Shown piece after piece: positions 38,551 to 50,374 of a DNA stretch of 64,000 bases. The translations under genes were made by a program, and so were the position numbers. Source of the DNA: Amphibalanus amphitrite (taxonomy: Eukaryota > Arthropoda > Thecostraca > Balanomorpha > Balanidae); the NCBI RefSeq assembly GCF_019059575.1, contig NW_024881536.1, forward strand, positions 868,001-932,000, written 5' to 3'. Within the stretch, counting starts at the first letter, position 1. Each line of letters opens with the position of its first letter. A model generated the notes under the pieces. The model saw nothing but the letters and a program-made list of their open reading frames with translations, did not search any database and was not told the origin of the DNA.

Positions 38551-40477
38551 CACTGGCGGTCCCAGGGGGGGGGGGGGGGGCACGGGGGCCATGGCCCCCC
38601 CTTTGGTGCTGAAAGGTGGGGCCATACTATCTTTTGGCCCCACCTTTCAGATCGAACAAAAGTCATAGAAAGCTTTTGTATGTTTCATTTTCTTTCTTGC
38701 GCCATCAAAGGACGTAAATTTTACTCATGAGTGAGCTCAGTTTCGCATTCTGTCAATTTGGCGCTCAGCGTCGCTGGCACCGGTTCACGAGTAAGGCCGG
38801 GTCTCATATGGAATATCAGCGTGGGTTTACTTGAGGCTCTCGTAGGTCCAGCAATGGCTGGCATGAGACCCTCCTCATGGGTTGGTGCGGTGCACCTCAG
38901 AAGCCCGGTGGTGACGCCGTATGCCGGCTTGGTTTCTTAAGGATTAGCGTGGGACCTCCGGGGCCTGCATAGAGTTTGCATGAGCTAGTATGCAATTTCA
39001 GAGGTCTGTGTGTAATGTGTACACAGTGGCGGTCGCGTGGGGGGGGGCATCAGGGTCATGCCCCCCAAAGGCCAATAAAATGGGCTATCATATCATTTGC
39101 CCCCCCCCCCCCTCAAACAACCGATGGGCCTCCATAGGTGTATGTGGCCCTGGCCCTTATTCGATCGTCACGAGGCTCAAAAAACCCACTCCAAGCTATT
39201 AATATAGCTCCCACACCGGTCTTTGAGCGTCCTACACTGACCTCTGAGGGAACTTCAGTGGCGGTCAAGCGCCCATGTTGGCCGCTAAGAGCCCACATCG
39301 ACCTCTTAAGCCCCACATCTGGCCTATGAGGGCCCCTAACCGGCCTCAGGGGCCCCAACCGGCGTCTGAGCGTCTCACACCGGTCTCTGGTGGCCTTATT
39401 TCTGTCTCTGGTGTCCTAAGACGAACCTTTAGGTGCCAATGAGGGCCCCTCAGTGGCTGCTAAAGACCCGATGCCGGCCTCTAAGGGCCTGCATTGGCCT
39501 CTGAGGAGGGCCCATCTTGGCCTTTGAGGGCCCTCTGCTGGTCTCTGGGGTCTAACGACGGCTCATGCCGGTCTTTTAGAGCCCCACGCTGACATCTGAG
39601 GACCCCATGTTGGCCTGTAATGAGTAAGGACCCACATTAGCCTCTGAGAGCCCAACTCGGTCTCTGATGGTCTCAAACTACTGGCCTTTGCAGTTTGAAG
39701 GCCCTGTACTGGTCTCTGAGGGCCCTAAACTGGCCTCCGTGAAAACATACATGGGTGGGCTTCTGAAGATCAGAGGGCTTACGCAGACTCCTGTACAGCC
39801 TTGCGTTGGTCCTGAAGATCACTTTACGTCCTGATGGTCCCGCGTAGATTCCCTCATAGTTCGACATCAGGACCCCATGAGGCGTTGTGGGTCTTGGGGC
39901 TGGCAGAGACTGATGACATCCTCAGGGCTCAGGGCCAGTCTTTTCAGCATGAGGACTAGGCAGGTTGAGTGAGTCCCAATAGAGCCGTTACGAAGCCCGC
40001 AGGAGTTGCGCGCGGCCCTCAGATGCCAATTTTGAAAGCCAGAAACCTTTGGTCTCCAGAGGTCGGGTAAATGTCATAGTCTGAAAATGCTCTCTGGGTT
40101 TCACATGCTTGTTCAAAGCAAGACTGGTAGGTATCTGTACTTTTCCGAATTGTTTTATAGTGGTAAGGTCATAAATCCGCGTGCCCGACCTTCCAGTATA
40201 TGCTACACCGATCCGTCGCCATGGTGCAGTGGCCCGACCGGTGGAAACACCGTGGGACGGGAAATGGAACTGGTGATTTTGCCTTAAATTGTGCTTAAAG
40301 ATTCCACGCAAGAATGACATGGATGAAGCATAATTAGTGCCAACTGCGCGGCGCCTCGTGGACGTAAAAATTAGCCGATCACCGCCGCCCCCCCCCCCCC
40401 TCCGGTGACGGATAAATGTATTGTCCCGCGAGTGTGAGTTTGGCCCCCCCTTTTGCTAACGGCTGCGACCGCCAGTG
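38551..40477. mobile_element. non-autonomous hAT-type transposon, 1.93 kb
   Basis: The left end is CACTGGCGGTCCCAGGGGGG and the right end, reverse-complemented, CACTGGCGGTCGCAGCCGTT. The flanks are identical 8-bp repeats AAAGTGGC (38543-38550 and 40478-40485). A second left-type terminus, CAGTGGCGGTCGCG, occurs inside at 39024 with its own G tract. From about 39200 to 39960 it holds the degenerate CTCTGAGGGCCC-type minisatellite also seen at 6.4 and 29.6 kb. No transposase. Confidence 0.9.
39180..39965. repeat. degenerate minisatellite inside the hAT element
   Basis: Diverged units of about 25-35 bp share GAGGGCCC and CGGCCTCTG-like blocks, in the same sense as the array at 29560-30330 and opposite to 6400-7880. 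Individual copies are often below 70% alike by eye, so the array is old. Confidence 0.75.
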
Positions 40478-40485
40478 AAAGTGGC

Positions 40486-41699
40486 TGCAGTGTCGCCGCT
40501 TGCCTCGCTGCCGCTGTTGATGTGGACTTCCTCTGTGCCCGGGCCCCGGGTAATTAGGTATTGTGAGGAAGGACAGATCCTCAGGCTGCCGCTTCTGCCG
40601 TGTCTGCGCAGCGCGCGCACCATGCTCATCCCAATCGCTGGTGGTTTTTGGTCAGCAGCGGCGCAGCCCCGCGGGAACCAGCTGAGAGGAGCGATTGCAC
40701 GTCATTAATCAGCACCGATCGCTTCCCGCTGTAACCGTGAGCGGCAACTCCGACAGCCCCAGCCTCTTTGTAGACGCCAGCGTGACGTCTTCGACGCTTT
40801 GTTATCAAGTCACTGCGGTGGGCATGCCAAGACGCTTGTTTCATTTCGAAACGCCACCAAAACCCTGAAAGAGGTGTGGGAAAAAGTGAAGACAGAAATC
40901 GCGATGTTTGTACTTAATTAACCAGCGACATTGACTAATGTTGCTAATTAATTTTCCTCTCTGTTAATCTACCGACGCGGCGAGGTCCCGTGATTATCTC
41001 GGCTCTCTCTCCGACTCGCGGGTACGCTCTGTGACGTCACTGGCGTCACGCGGGGTAAGCTTCCACCCCCTGTCGACGCCGACAGAGGCTGTCAGCGGCG
41101 GCGACACGCGGTGTCGAACGTCCGGAGAGGATCCACCTGGACCCAGCGGGAGACCGCCGGCGTCGCCGGACGGCCCGCGCCGCGCCGATATACCCGGAAA
41201 CCACGGCCGACGCGTCGTCAGTCACGAGCGCGACGGACGCACGAACCACGGAGTGTTCTGCCGAGAGGTTCGGTAATCGGTCATTGGTCTGCCGTATACG
41301 ACTGATAGACGAAAGTTTGAGCTGGCAAGTTTCGGTGCATATTCAAAGCTCGACTTGTGGTGCATATGGAAAATGATATTATAATAAAAGATAACATTTG
41401 ATTCTACAATTGAGCTACAATTTATACTCATCATATAATCATTCTTGTCAAAATGCATGACTGGCAGTTTCATGGGTAAGACTGTGAGCTCGTGGAAATA
41501 TGGGCCCAGAGGACATGATGCCGAGACGTACCTTATGAAATATCAGCGGCAGTTAGTTTGCGGTGCGCACCCACATGCTTCAGTCACGGGACTTAGATAT
41601 GCAGGTTAGATTCCATGGTGGCACCTGACATGTAGCCTGATCTCATTGCAAGTAACCAACGACCACCCCACCGTCGTCATGAGTTAAAACAATATTAGG
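40486..41699. other. unassigned DNA
   Basis: GC-rich at 40480-40720 and 41030-41280, with an AT-rich island at about 40910-40965 containing TTAATTAA and CTAATTAATTTT. Homeodomain-like TAATTA sites are present, but there is no independent evidence for an enhancer. No gene recognised. Confidence 0.4.
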
Positions 41700-42875
41700 T
41701 TAACCCGCGCCCCGTTGGGCTCTGCCGAGCAACGCGCCCGGTTGGGGGGGGCATTTTGCCCCCCCCCCCTAAGATCTCGAGAACCACGCAACATAGCGAC
41801 AAGCGGCAAACGGTGTTGGATAGCCCTATCGGGGAACTACCTTGTGACCCAATTTTATTGACCTAGGTCAAACCGATGACGTCACAGGTCAGGTCAAAGG
41901 TCCAATTTTCACCGTTTGCAGGCATTTCAAGAAATGCGTTGTAAAATCGAGTAAAATGCATTTCATTGAAAATCATCGATGGGGAAATGTTCTTCAAGCA
42001 CATATTTTGCTATTTGAGGTCACTGATACCAGGTCAGGTCACAGAGGTCAGGTCACTGGGGGGGTCACAATATGAAAGTGTCGTGTGATACATGTTTTAT
42101 GGTCCATTTTATATGACAAATGCGATTATGTGGGTCAGGCAGCCTTTGGGGCCAGCTTAGGTCACGTTTTGGTCAAGGTCAGGTCAAGGTCAGGTCAAGG
42201 TCAGGTCAAATTAGGTCAAATTTCAAAGTTGATATTTTTGCATAAATTGAGTATTTAATCGATGCAGCTCGCCACGGGGAGTTCAATGGCGGTCTTTGTT
42301 TTGCCGTACGTGGTCTAGAATCGCTAAAAATTGAGTTCAAAAATTTGACGTCATCATTTTTGAACAGTTTTTTCGCTATAACTTGGCCAAAAAACGAGAT
42401 ATCGATCTGAAATTTGGTATGTATATAGAAGAGCACAGGGACTATCACATGTATTCCGTTTTTTTCGAAATTCGGAATATTTTCTGATTTTTTTAGTTTT
42501 TCTAAAAAAAACATTTTTTTGATTTTTTTGGGGTCAAAAACCCAAAATTTTGAAAATCCGAGATAACAGTTTTGTAGCGCCGCTTTTTGTCTACTAGACC
42601 ATATAAAGAACTTTGAAATTGCTTGATAACTGTAGATTTGGTGAGCGTTTCAAGATTGCATGTTTTTTGCTCATTTTTGCTCGAACATGACCTCAGTTTG
42701 ACCTCAATAACTCCTGACCTAAGGTGACCTAAGACTTGAAATTTGGTGCGAAGGTGTAAAATTGATGCCCGGAAAGGTACTGAAAAGTTGGCGGCGCTAC
42801 GTGCCGCCGTTTTCTTGCTATTCAGGAAAAACCACAGGGGGGCCAAAATGGCCCCCCCAACGGGGCGAGGGTTAA
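41700..42875 (+). mobile_element. GGTCA-rich TTAA element (copy d)
   Basis: TTAA at 41700-41703 and 42872-42875. The ends are CCCGCGCCCCGTTGGG and CCAACGGGGCGAGGG. Subterminal hairpins sit at both ends: G8-CATTTTG-C10 at about 41744-41769, and GGGGGGCCAAAATGGCCCC at about 42838-42857. The body has TGACGTCA at 41877-41884 and 42346-42353 and an AGGTCA array with three 11-bp units (about 42169-42208). It aligns along much of its length with copies b, f and g. Confidence 0.9.
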
Positions 42876-42995
42876 TGTGATGGCTAATCGATCTGCCTGA
42901 TGGTTTTAGAAATAAGTTATTTGCATAAGGCATGCCAATCTATGCATTGTGATAAGCTCTACTTGCTTCTGAAAAGGCTGACTATAGTACGGCCT

Positions 42996-43919
42996 TTAAC
43001 CCTCGCCCGCACATGGGGGGGGGGGGGTGGTTGCCACCCCCCCCCCCCCCCCAGGCAGTCTTTCTGCTCTGCACTCAACATTTTTAGAGCTAGAAGGCTG
43101 ATTTTTCGTATAACTGCTCGTCTATCCTTTCTTGATGTCCACTGAAAATTTCAAGTTTCTGTGATTTTTGGTTTCGGAGATATGACCTTGTTTTTCAGGT
43201 CATGTCATGACCCAAATGGCCAATTCTCAACATCTTGCGTTTGCCATGGGCCTTGTGAGCTTTTGACACCCTGATTTCGGCCTTTTTTGCCAGTCTTACC
43301 TCCCACCTATCATGGAACATGTTGTTCGACGATGTACAGGGGTCAAGGTCAGGGTCAAGGTCAACCTAGGTCATCTAAGATAATTGCGTTTTAGGCAAGC
43401 TGAATTTACTTTTTGTGAAGTTTTTTGACTGCATTTTTGGTAAAAGCTTCTCAGATCATGATTTCATGTGATATGGACCCAAAAACAATCGGTGCACACA
43501 TCAGTATACACACAGACACACACAGACATACAAACACATATAATTGACCTTGACCTAACTTGACCTGAAATGACCTCAGCAGCAAAATTCTGGTCGGATA
43601 GTGTGACAAAGAGGTTCTAGCTGGCTTGGCACCAGAAAATAGCATCGTCATCGGTATTTGATAAGCAGCGCACTTGATATCCAACGGTGACCCAAAACAG
43701 CAACATTTTTTAGTTTGACCTGACCTGGAAGGTCAATGACTGACCTGAGAAGGTAAAACTGGGTATCATTGGATTCGTCTCTTCCCAAAGAATCTTTTTG
43801 GTCTTTACTGCTAAGCTCTATCTCCAACAGGAACGAAATGGCGCGGGGGGGGGTGGCAACCACCCCCCCCCCCATGTGCGTTCTAGGATGGGAAAATGGC
43901 ATGTGCGGGCGAGAGTTAA
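42996..43919 (+). mobile_element. GGTCA-rich TTAA element (copy e), distinct subfamily
   Basis: TTAA at 42996-42999 and 43916-43919. The ends are CCCTCGCCCGCACATGGGGG and, on the right reverse-complemented, CTCTCGCCCGCACATGCC. A G-tract/GGTTGCCACC/C-tract hairpin occurs near the left end (about 43013-43052) and again near the right (about 43843-43872). The body carries TGACCT/AGGTCA motifs and an ACAC-rich patch (about 43495-43540). Shorter (924 bp) than the CCCGCGCC subfamily. Confidence 0.87.
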
Positions 43920-43951
43920 ACCTTTATACCCTGACCTGCTGACCTCGAAAC

Positions 43952-45133
43952 TTAACCCGCGCCCCGTGGCTCGTAGGGCTATCGGTGGACCCTACCACCC
44001 GTATGGGGGGGGGGGTGTTTCGGCCCCCCTAAGATCTCGGAAAGTTACCGGCCGATTTTCAAAATTCACAGAGTGTTGGATAGCCCTACCACGGAACTAC
44101 CTTGTGATCAAATTTCATAGACCTTGGTCCAACCGATCATGTCACAGCACAGGTTAAATGTCGAATTTTTCCCGTTTTCAAGCATTTCAGGAAATGTGCT
44201 GTAAAATCGAGTAAAAGGCATGCTATTGAAAATCATCGATGGGGGAATGGTCCATAGAACACATAATTTGCTATTTGAGGTCATTGATACTAGGTCAGGT
44301 CACAGAGGTCAGACTCAGGACACTGAAGGTCACAATATGAAAGTGTCGTGTGATACATGTTTCATGGTCTATTTTGCATGACAAATGAGATTATGTGGGT
44401 CAGACAACCTTTGGGACCAGGTTAGGTTGTGTTCTGGTGAAGGTCAGGTCAAGGTCAGGTCAAATTAAATCAAATTTCAAAGTTCATAGTTTGGTATAAG
44501 ATGGGTATCGATTCGATGCACCTCGTCCCGGGGAGTCTAATGGTGGTCTTTGTTTTGCGCTACGGGGTCTAGAATTGCTAAAAATTGGGTTTGAAAATTT
44601 GACGTCATTACTTTTGAACAGTGTTTTCGCTATGCCTATAAGTTGGCCAAAAAAGAGGTATCAATCTCAAATTTGGTATGCAGATAGGAAGTGGTAGGGA
44701 CGATCATATATATTACGGATTTTTCGAAATTCTAAAACTTTTAGGATTTTTGGCTAGCTTATCTAAAAAATTACTTATTTATTTTTTTTGGGTCAAAATC
44801 CAAAAACTTAAAAATTCAAGATCACAGATTTATAGCTCTGCTAATTCTACATCTTTTATGTCTTGAGCATTTTTAGTTATCTTCAAAGCTATAGGCCTGA
44901 CAGCTTTTCCCGCGAAACCTTTTTTTGGTCAAAATGGCAGAATATGTCGTCATTCTGACGTCATTTGCGGCCAAAATATCATAGCCTCTGAAATTTCTTT
45001 TGGTCACAATGTGTAAAATTGATGCCTGAAGGACTCCTGAAAGTTTGGTGACGATATCTGCAGTCGTTTAGGAGATATCGAGGGGAAAGGACAGGGGGCG
45101 TTTCCCCCCCCCCCCCTACAGGGTGCGGGTTGA
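43952..45133 (+). mobile_element. GGTCA-rich TTAA element (copy f)
   Basis: TTAA at 43952-43955 on the left; the right target is mutated to TTGA (45130-45133). The ends are CCCGCGCCCCGTGG and CTACAGGGTGCGGG. Parallel to copies d and g in the body: the same GGTTAGGT/AGGTCA cluster with two 11-bp units around 44441-44462, and TGACGTCA at 44600-44607 and 44956-44963. It begins only 32 bp after copy e ends. Confidence 0.87.
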
Positions 45134-47330
45134 GCCGGTGAATCAAGCCCTACAACTCACCGTTTGGCAACGTGAAATTAAAATTCGAAAAAGAAAAATA
45201 GCTCTTTTCGGACAACTCTGGACACACACACAAAAATGTATTACACTACACATACTCCTAGTTATGGGGAACACACACAAGGGACCTTCCTTCATTAGCA
45301 TATAGGCTCATGCAGTTGCACGCAAAGTAAAAAGCTCTCGCCGACTGTCTTTTATGTTTACTTACTTGGCTGAAATGTCATACCTTCTTCGGGTTCACCT
45401 TTTAATAAGTAATTTTTTCGGAGCATTTGCCTAGTAGAACCAGAAAGAAATACAAGTGAATAAGGTGATATCAATGGAAGGTGTATTTTCCCCGTAGAAT
45501 AGTTTTGTACCAAACTTTATTGAATATCGCACCATCAAACACGATTACGCCATTGTCATAAAACGATTCATATTCCCTTTCTCTCAGTATATGACCGATA
45601 CGAGTCATGGTCCAACTCACAACAAAGAACACAATCAAAAAATAATTATCGCCCGTGGGGCCGGGCGCTGACCCATCTGGCCCGTCGGGGTGGCTGGGGG
45701 CCCGGCGGACATCCGCCGACTCTGATCGCCCGTGTGGGCTCCCCTGCGCATACGGGTGCGTGAGCCCCCCGCGGCGGCGGCACCCATCTATCACCGCACG
45801 CACAGCGGCACCGCGGGGTGCACACTGCACAGCCCGAGCGGGGTGCGCTGATCGGGGTGCACTGCCCGAGCGGGGTGCACTGAGAGGGTCCTGAGCAGTG
45901 ATCGGGTGGGGCGCGCCCCTCCCGTCGGCTGCAGAAGGGCTAGGACGGGGGCTTTAGAGGGCTTTCTCTTTACGTTCTAGATGCATTCATGAGATTCTGC
46001 TTGAAATTATTACAGAACCAGAAGCGTGCAGCCGTCGTCGTCCTAGGGTCTGCAGTACCCGAGTTGGCCCAGACTGAGCCGATTCACAGCCGCCCCGATT
46101 GTCGCGGCAATGTCGGACAGCTATGCCGTTCCGCTGCGGCATTGTGGTCGGCTCGGCGAAAAGCGCCGCCGTGCCGGGACTGAAGACGACCTGGGGGAGT
46201 TGCAGAAGTGGTTTTCCGAGAACGTGATCCGACTCCGCCGCGCTCCGCCGCTCGGCAGCCGCGACAGCTTTTGGACAGGCTAAAGTGGCACTCGAATGCG
46301 GACTGTTTGTAGGATGGCCTGTGCCGACAGCCGCGAACGGGAAGGATCAACACAGCTCAGATACAGGCTGGACGAACTTTAGGGGGCGACTGATCTGGCA
46401 AAATGATTCTGAATATCATATTCAGCTGTGAATGAGTTTCTCATCTTTATCATGCATAGACACGCTAGTCACCCGCCGAGAACCATCTCTTTTTCAGTCA
46501 ATGAATTTTCATTGCTGTGCACTTCCAATCCAGCTGCGTTATATATGGCCCATCTCAGGCCATAGATGGTAAATATGGTTCAATGCATAGCTCACAGTTA
46601 AACACACCAAGGTAAGGCGCACCACGGCGCCTGCCGGTCCTCATAGGGCCCAATCACACGGGTCATGCATGCCCAAACGGGAATCAGTCACCGGTCCGTG
46701 TCCGCCGGCCGTCTTAGTGCAGCTCGCCATTAGCATTTTGATTGCGCCTGTGTCGTAACGCCGTGTTAGGAGGTGTGAAGCGGCCGCCGTCGGCGCCGAG
46801 TTACGGCGTGCAGTTTATTAATGCGAGTTTATTGAGCAGCGAGCGACGGGTGTCAGCGGCGGGGCCGTCCCCGCGGCCGGCGCTACCTTATGGAGAGGCC
46901 ACGTCAGCAGACTCACCGGCCCCGAGCTGCGGCACAAGGTCGCAAAGCAGGTCATCCGTGATGTTATGGGCTTAGACTCGAGCTGGGATGGGCGCTGGAG
47001 GTGACAGTCTGCATCGAACCAGCGAGCGTCTAATCGAGCATCAGTTATCAAACAATAAACTCGAGACCATTTAATGGGCTCGAATGTTACAGCATCTGGT
47101 GTCCTTTGGTTTGCCACTTCCTTGATTCATGCCTCATTATGCTCGCGCTTAAATAAAACCATTATCACCTGAGTGACGCGCGACATCCGTGAGCCAGATG
47201 ACGAGCCCGTCTCACCAAGTCATTAGGTGCGGGTGCCGCCACATTCTCCGAACGCTCGTCATCACTGGCGCCGCTGTTTTATCTGCTCATTTCGGCGCCT
47301 ATCTCGTCGGCTCGCGACTTCCACGTGGCT
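45134..47330. other. unassigned DNA
   Basis: GC-rich at 45650-45960, 46020-46270 and 46620-46930. Open frames up to 119 codons lack known motifs. A short stem ATGGCCCATCTCAGGCCAT sits at about 46547-46565. No gene or complete element recognised. Confidence 0.4.
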
Positions 47331-47690
47331 ACCAGCTGACAGCTGCGATCCCGTCCTATACCGACAGCTGACGGCGGCGTACCGTCCTACCGACAGCTGA
47401 CGACGCCCCGTCCCAGCTGAGCCGCTGACGGCTGCGATCCCGTCCTCCCGTCCCAGCTGACGGCTGTATTCCGTCCTATACCGACAGCTGACGGCTGTAT
47501 TCCGTCCTCCTGCTAGCTGACGGCTACACTGGCAGCTGACAGCTGTATCCTCCCGGCCAGCTAGCGGCTATGCTTCTGTCCTCCCGTCTCATCTAAAGAC
47601 TGCATCCCATCATCCGTTCAGCTGGCAGCTGCGTGCGATTCCGTCTTTTGTTCGGCTGACGGCTGTCGGCTGCGATCCCGTCTTCTGCGT
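47331..47690. repeat. minisatellite rich in CAGCTG
   Basis: About ten to twelve imperfect units of roughly 25-35 bp resemble CAGCTGACGGCTGTATTCCG followed by TCCTATACCGA. About eleven CAGCTG E-boxes are present. Copies decay toward the right. Confidence 0.82.
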
Positions 47691-48059
47691 TGTGCTCCTC
47701 AGTGGGGAGATGGAGTGATCGCTTACGATTATGACTCTGCGGCGCCTTGTGGTGTGGTTGAGCATTCCGTACTGGTCTGATGACGTGTTATATGCCCCGC
47801 TCCACTGCAGGGTCTGCCCTTTTCCCTTTCCCCCAGACGGACTGTTTCCTCTTCGTTGATGGACCGCTCTTTTTTCTTCTTTTTGGTGGATATGTTTCAC
47901 TTTTTCGTCATTGACGGATCATCCCATCCTCTATTGACCGACCGACCACCTTGTTGCTCGTCTCTCCTCGCCGACACCAATATTCCGTCCTTTTGACAAA
48001 TATCCCATTCTCCTCCAGATTGGCCGGGCTATATTGATGAACATGGCGTCAATCCGTGC

Positions 48060-48690
48060 GTCTCTTTTTGTCGCGTTCCGCTCTCGACCCGTCTACACCT
48101 CGTCCCGTTCTGACCCGCTCTGTTGACGGTCGTCCCATTCTGTCCCGTCGCGTTGTCGCCGTCCCGTCCCGTCCCGTCCCGCTCTGTTGACGGTTGTCCC
48201 GTCCAGTCCCGCTCTGCTGATTGTTGTCCCATGCTGCCCGTCGTGTTGTCAGGCCGTCCCATTCTGTCCTGTCGTGTTGTCAGGCCGTCCCGTCCCGTCC
48301 AGTCTCGCTCTGTTGACGGTCGCCCCATGCTGCCCCACTGCACTGTGTTGTCAGGCTGTCCCGTCCCGTCCCGCTCTGTTGATACTTGATTGTTGTCCCA
48401 TGCTGCCCCGCCGCGTTGTCAGGCCGTCCCGCCGCGTTGTCAGGCCGTCCCGTTCTCCCTCCTCCCTTTGGCGGTATGTCGACCGTCCCGTTCTCCCTCC
48501 CTTTGGCGGTATGTGTCGGCCGCGCCGTGTTGCCAGGCCGTCCCGTTCTCCCTCCCTTTGGCGGTATGTCGGCCGTCCCGTCCCGTCCCGCCGTGTTGTC
48601 AGGCCGTCCCGCCGTGTTGTCAGGCCGTCCCGTTCTCCCTCCTCCCTTTGGCGGTATGTCGGCCGCGCCGGTACACCGACACTAAGCGCC
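48060..48690. repeat. compound minisatellite (GTCCCG-rich)
   Basis: The left part (to about 48420) consists of units around TCTGTTGACGGTCGTCCCAT and GTCCCGTCC repeats. The right part consists of units around TTGTCAGGCCGTCCC and CCCTTTGGCGGTATGTCGGC, with some blocks repeated nearly identically (48420-48500 versus 48597-48670). Ser/Pro/Arg-rich open frames here are repeat products. Confidence 0.85.
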
Positions 48691-48947
48691 GCTAACAAGG
48701 CGGCCTTTCGGCAAAAACTGCGCTAATTAGCCCTATCCCCTGGCGTGTCCACAGCCAGCCGCCGGAGCGCGGCACCCGTCGTCCGCAGACATATAGCTGC
48801 AGACGCCAGATCTGACGGATAAGCAGGGGTAGATGGTGGAAATACGATACATTTCCTCTCTGGAAGGCTTTTTCTCTTCAATGAATTGAGTCATTTTTTT
48901 ACTGAAGTTCATCATAGAATTGCGTTTTGATCGCTTTTTTAGTTGTC

Positions 48948-50141
48948 TTATCCCGCGCCCTGATGTGGTCTGCCGAGCAACGCGGTCTGGTGGGGGGGGG
49001 GGGCATTTTGGCCCCCCCCCTAAGATCTCGAGAACCACGCAACATAGCGACAAAAGGTAAACGGCGTTGGATAGCCCCAACAGGGAACTACCTTGTGACC
49101 CAATTTCATTGACCTCGGTCAAACCGATGACGTCACAGGTCAGGTCAAAGGTCGAATTTTCACCGTTTACAGGCATTTCAAGAAATGCGTTGTAAAATCG
49201 AGTAAAATGCATTTCATTGAAAATCATCGATGGGAAATGTTCTTCAAACCCATATTTTGCTATTTGGGGTCACTGATACCAGGTCCGGTCACAGAGGTCA
49301 GGTCACTGGGGGTCACAATATGAAAGTGTCGTGTGATGCATGTTTTATGGTCCATTTTACATGACAAATGCGATAATGTGGGTCAGGCAGACTTTTGGGC
49401 CAGCTTAGGTCACGTTTTGGTCAAGGTCAGGTCAAGGTCAGGTCAAGGTCAGGTCAAGGTCAGGTCAAGGTCAGGTCAAATTAGGTCAAATTTCAAAGTT
49501 GATATTTTTGCATAAAATGGGTATCGATTCGATGCAGCTCGTCACGGGGAGTTCAATGGTGGTCTTTGTTTTGCGCTACGAGGTCTAGAATTGCTACAAA
49601 TTGAGTTCAAAAATTTGACGTCATCAATTTTTAAGTTTTTTCGCTATAACTTGGCCAAAAAAGAGGTATCGATCTAAAATTTGGTATGTATATCGAAGAG
49701 CGCAGGGACTATCACATATTTTCCGGTTTTTCAAAATTCGAAAAATTTTGAAAATTTTTTGAGTTTTTCCAACAAAATCAATTTTTTTTACTTTTTAGGG
49801 TCAAAATCCCAAAATTTTGAATATCCTAGATAGCAGTTTTGTAGCGCCGTCTTTTCTCTACACAACCACATAAAGAACTTGAAAATTGCTTGTTAACTGT
49901 AGAATTGGTGAGCGTTTCAAGATGTCATGTTTTTTGCTCAATTTTACTCGAACATTACCTCAGTTTGACCTCAATAACTCCTGACCTGAGGCGACCTGTG
50001 ACTTGAAATTTTGTGTGAAGGTGTCAAATTGATGCCCGGTAAGGTACCCAAAATTTGGCGGCGCTGCACGCCGCCGTTTTCCTCGCTATTTAAGTAAAAC
50101 CACAGGGGGGCCAAAATGCCCCCCATCAGGGCGCGGGTTAT
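48948..50141 (+). mobile_element. GGTCA-rich element (copy g) flanked by TTAT
   Basis: The ends are CCCGCGCCCTGATG and CATCAGGGCGCGGG, flanked by TTAT on both sides (48948-48951 and 50138-50141) rather than TTAA. Subterminal G/C hairpins are as in copy d. The body has TGACGTCA at 49128-49135 and 49616-49623 and five 11-bp GGTCA units at 49419-49473. A GC inverted block (GGCGGCGCTGCACGCCGCC) lies near the right end. It aligns closely with copy d. Confidence 0.9.
49419..49473. repeat. five tandem copies of GGTCAAGGTCA
   Basis: Perfect 11-bp units followed by GGTCAAATTAGGTCAAA. The unit contains TCAAGGTCA, the extended half-site bound by FTZ-F1/NR5 and ERR-type nuclear receptors, and AGGTCA direct repeats. 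Sister elements have three units (42169) and two (44441). Confidence 0.95.
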
Positions 50142-50374
50142 GTGTAAGGCATCCTGCGTGTGTGGCGTATGCTAGGTACTTCTCCCAATGTCGATAGCGT
50201 TTTAAATCCAGAGTTCTGAATTCGTATTTCGTACTACCTATTGTACTCAAATTTTTACATATATGTCCTCGAGCTCTCGCAATAAAGAGTTCTGCATTTG
50301 CTCGGCCCCTTCTGACGGCCCTACCGATTTCGACCCGTGCCGATCCGCGCAGTGAGTGAGTTGTCTGTGCCAAC

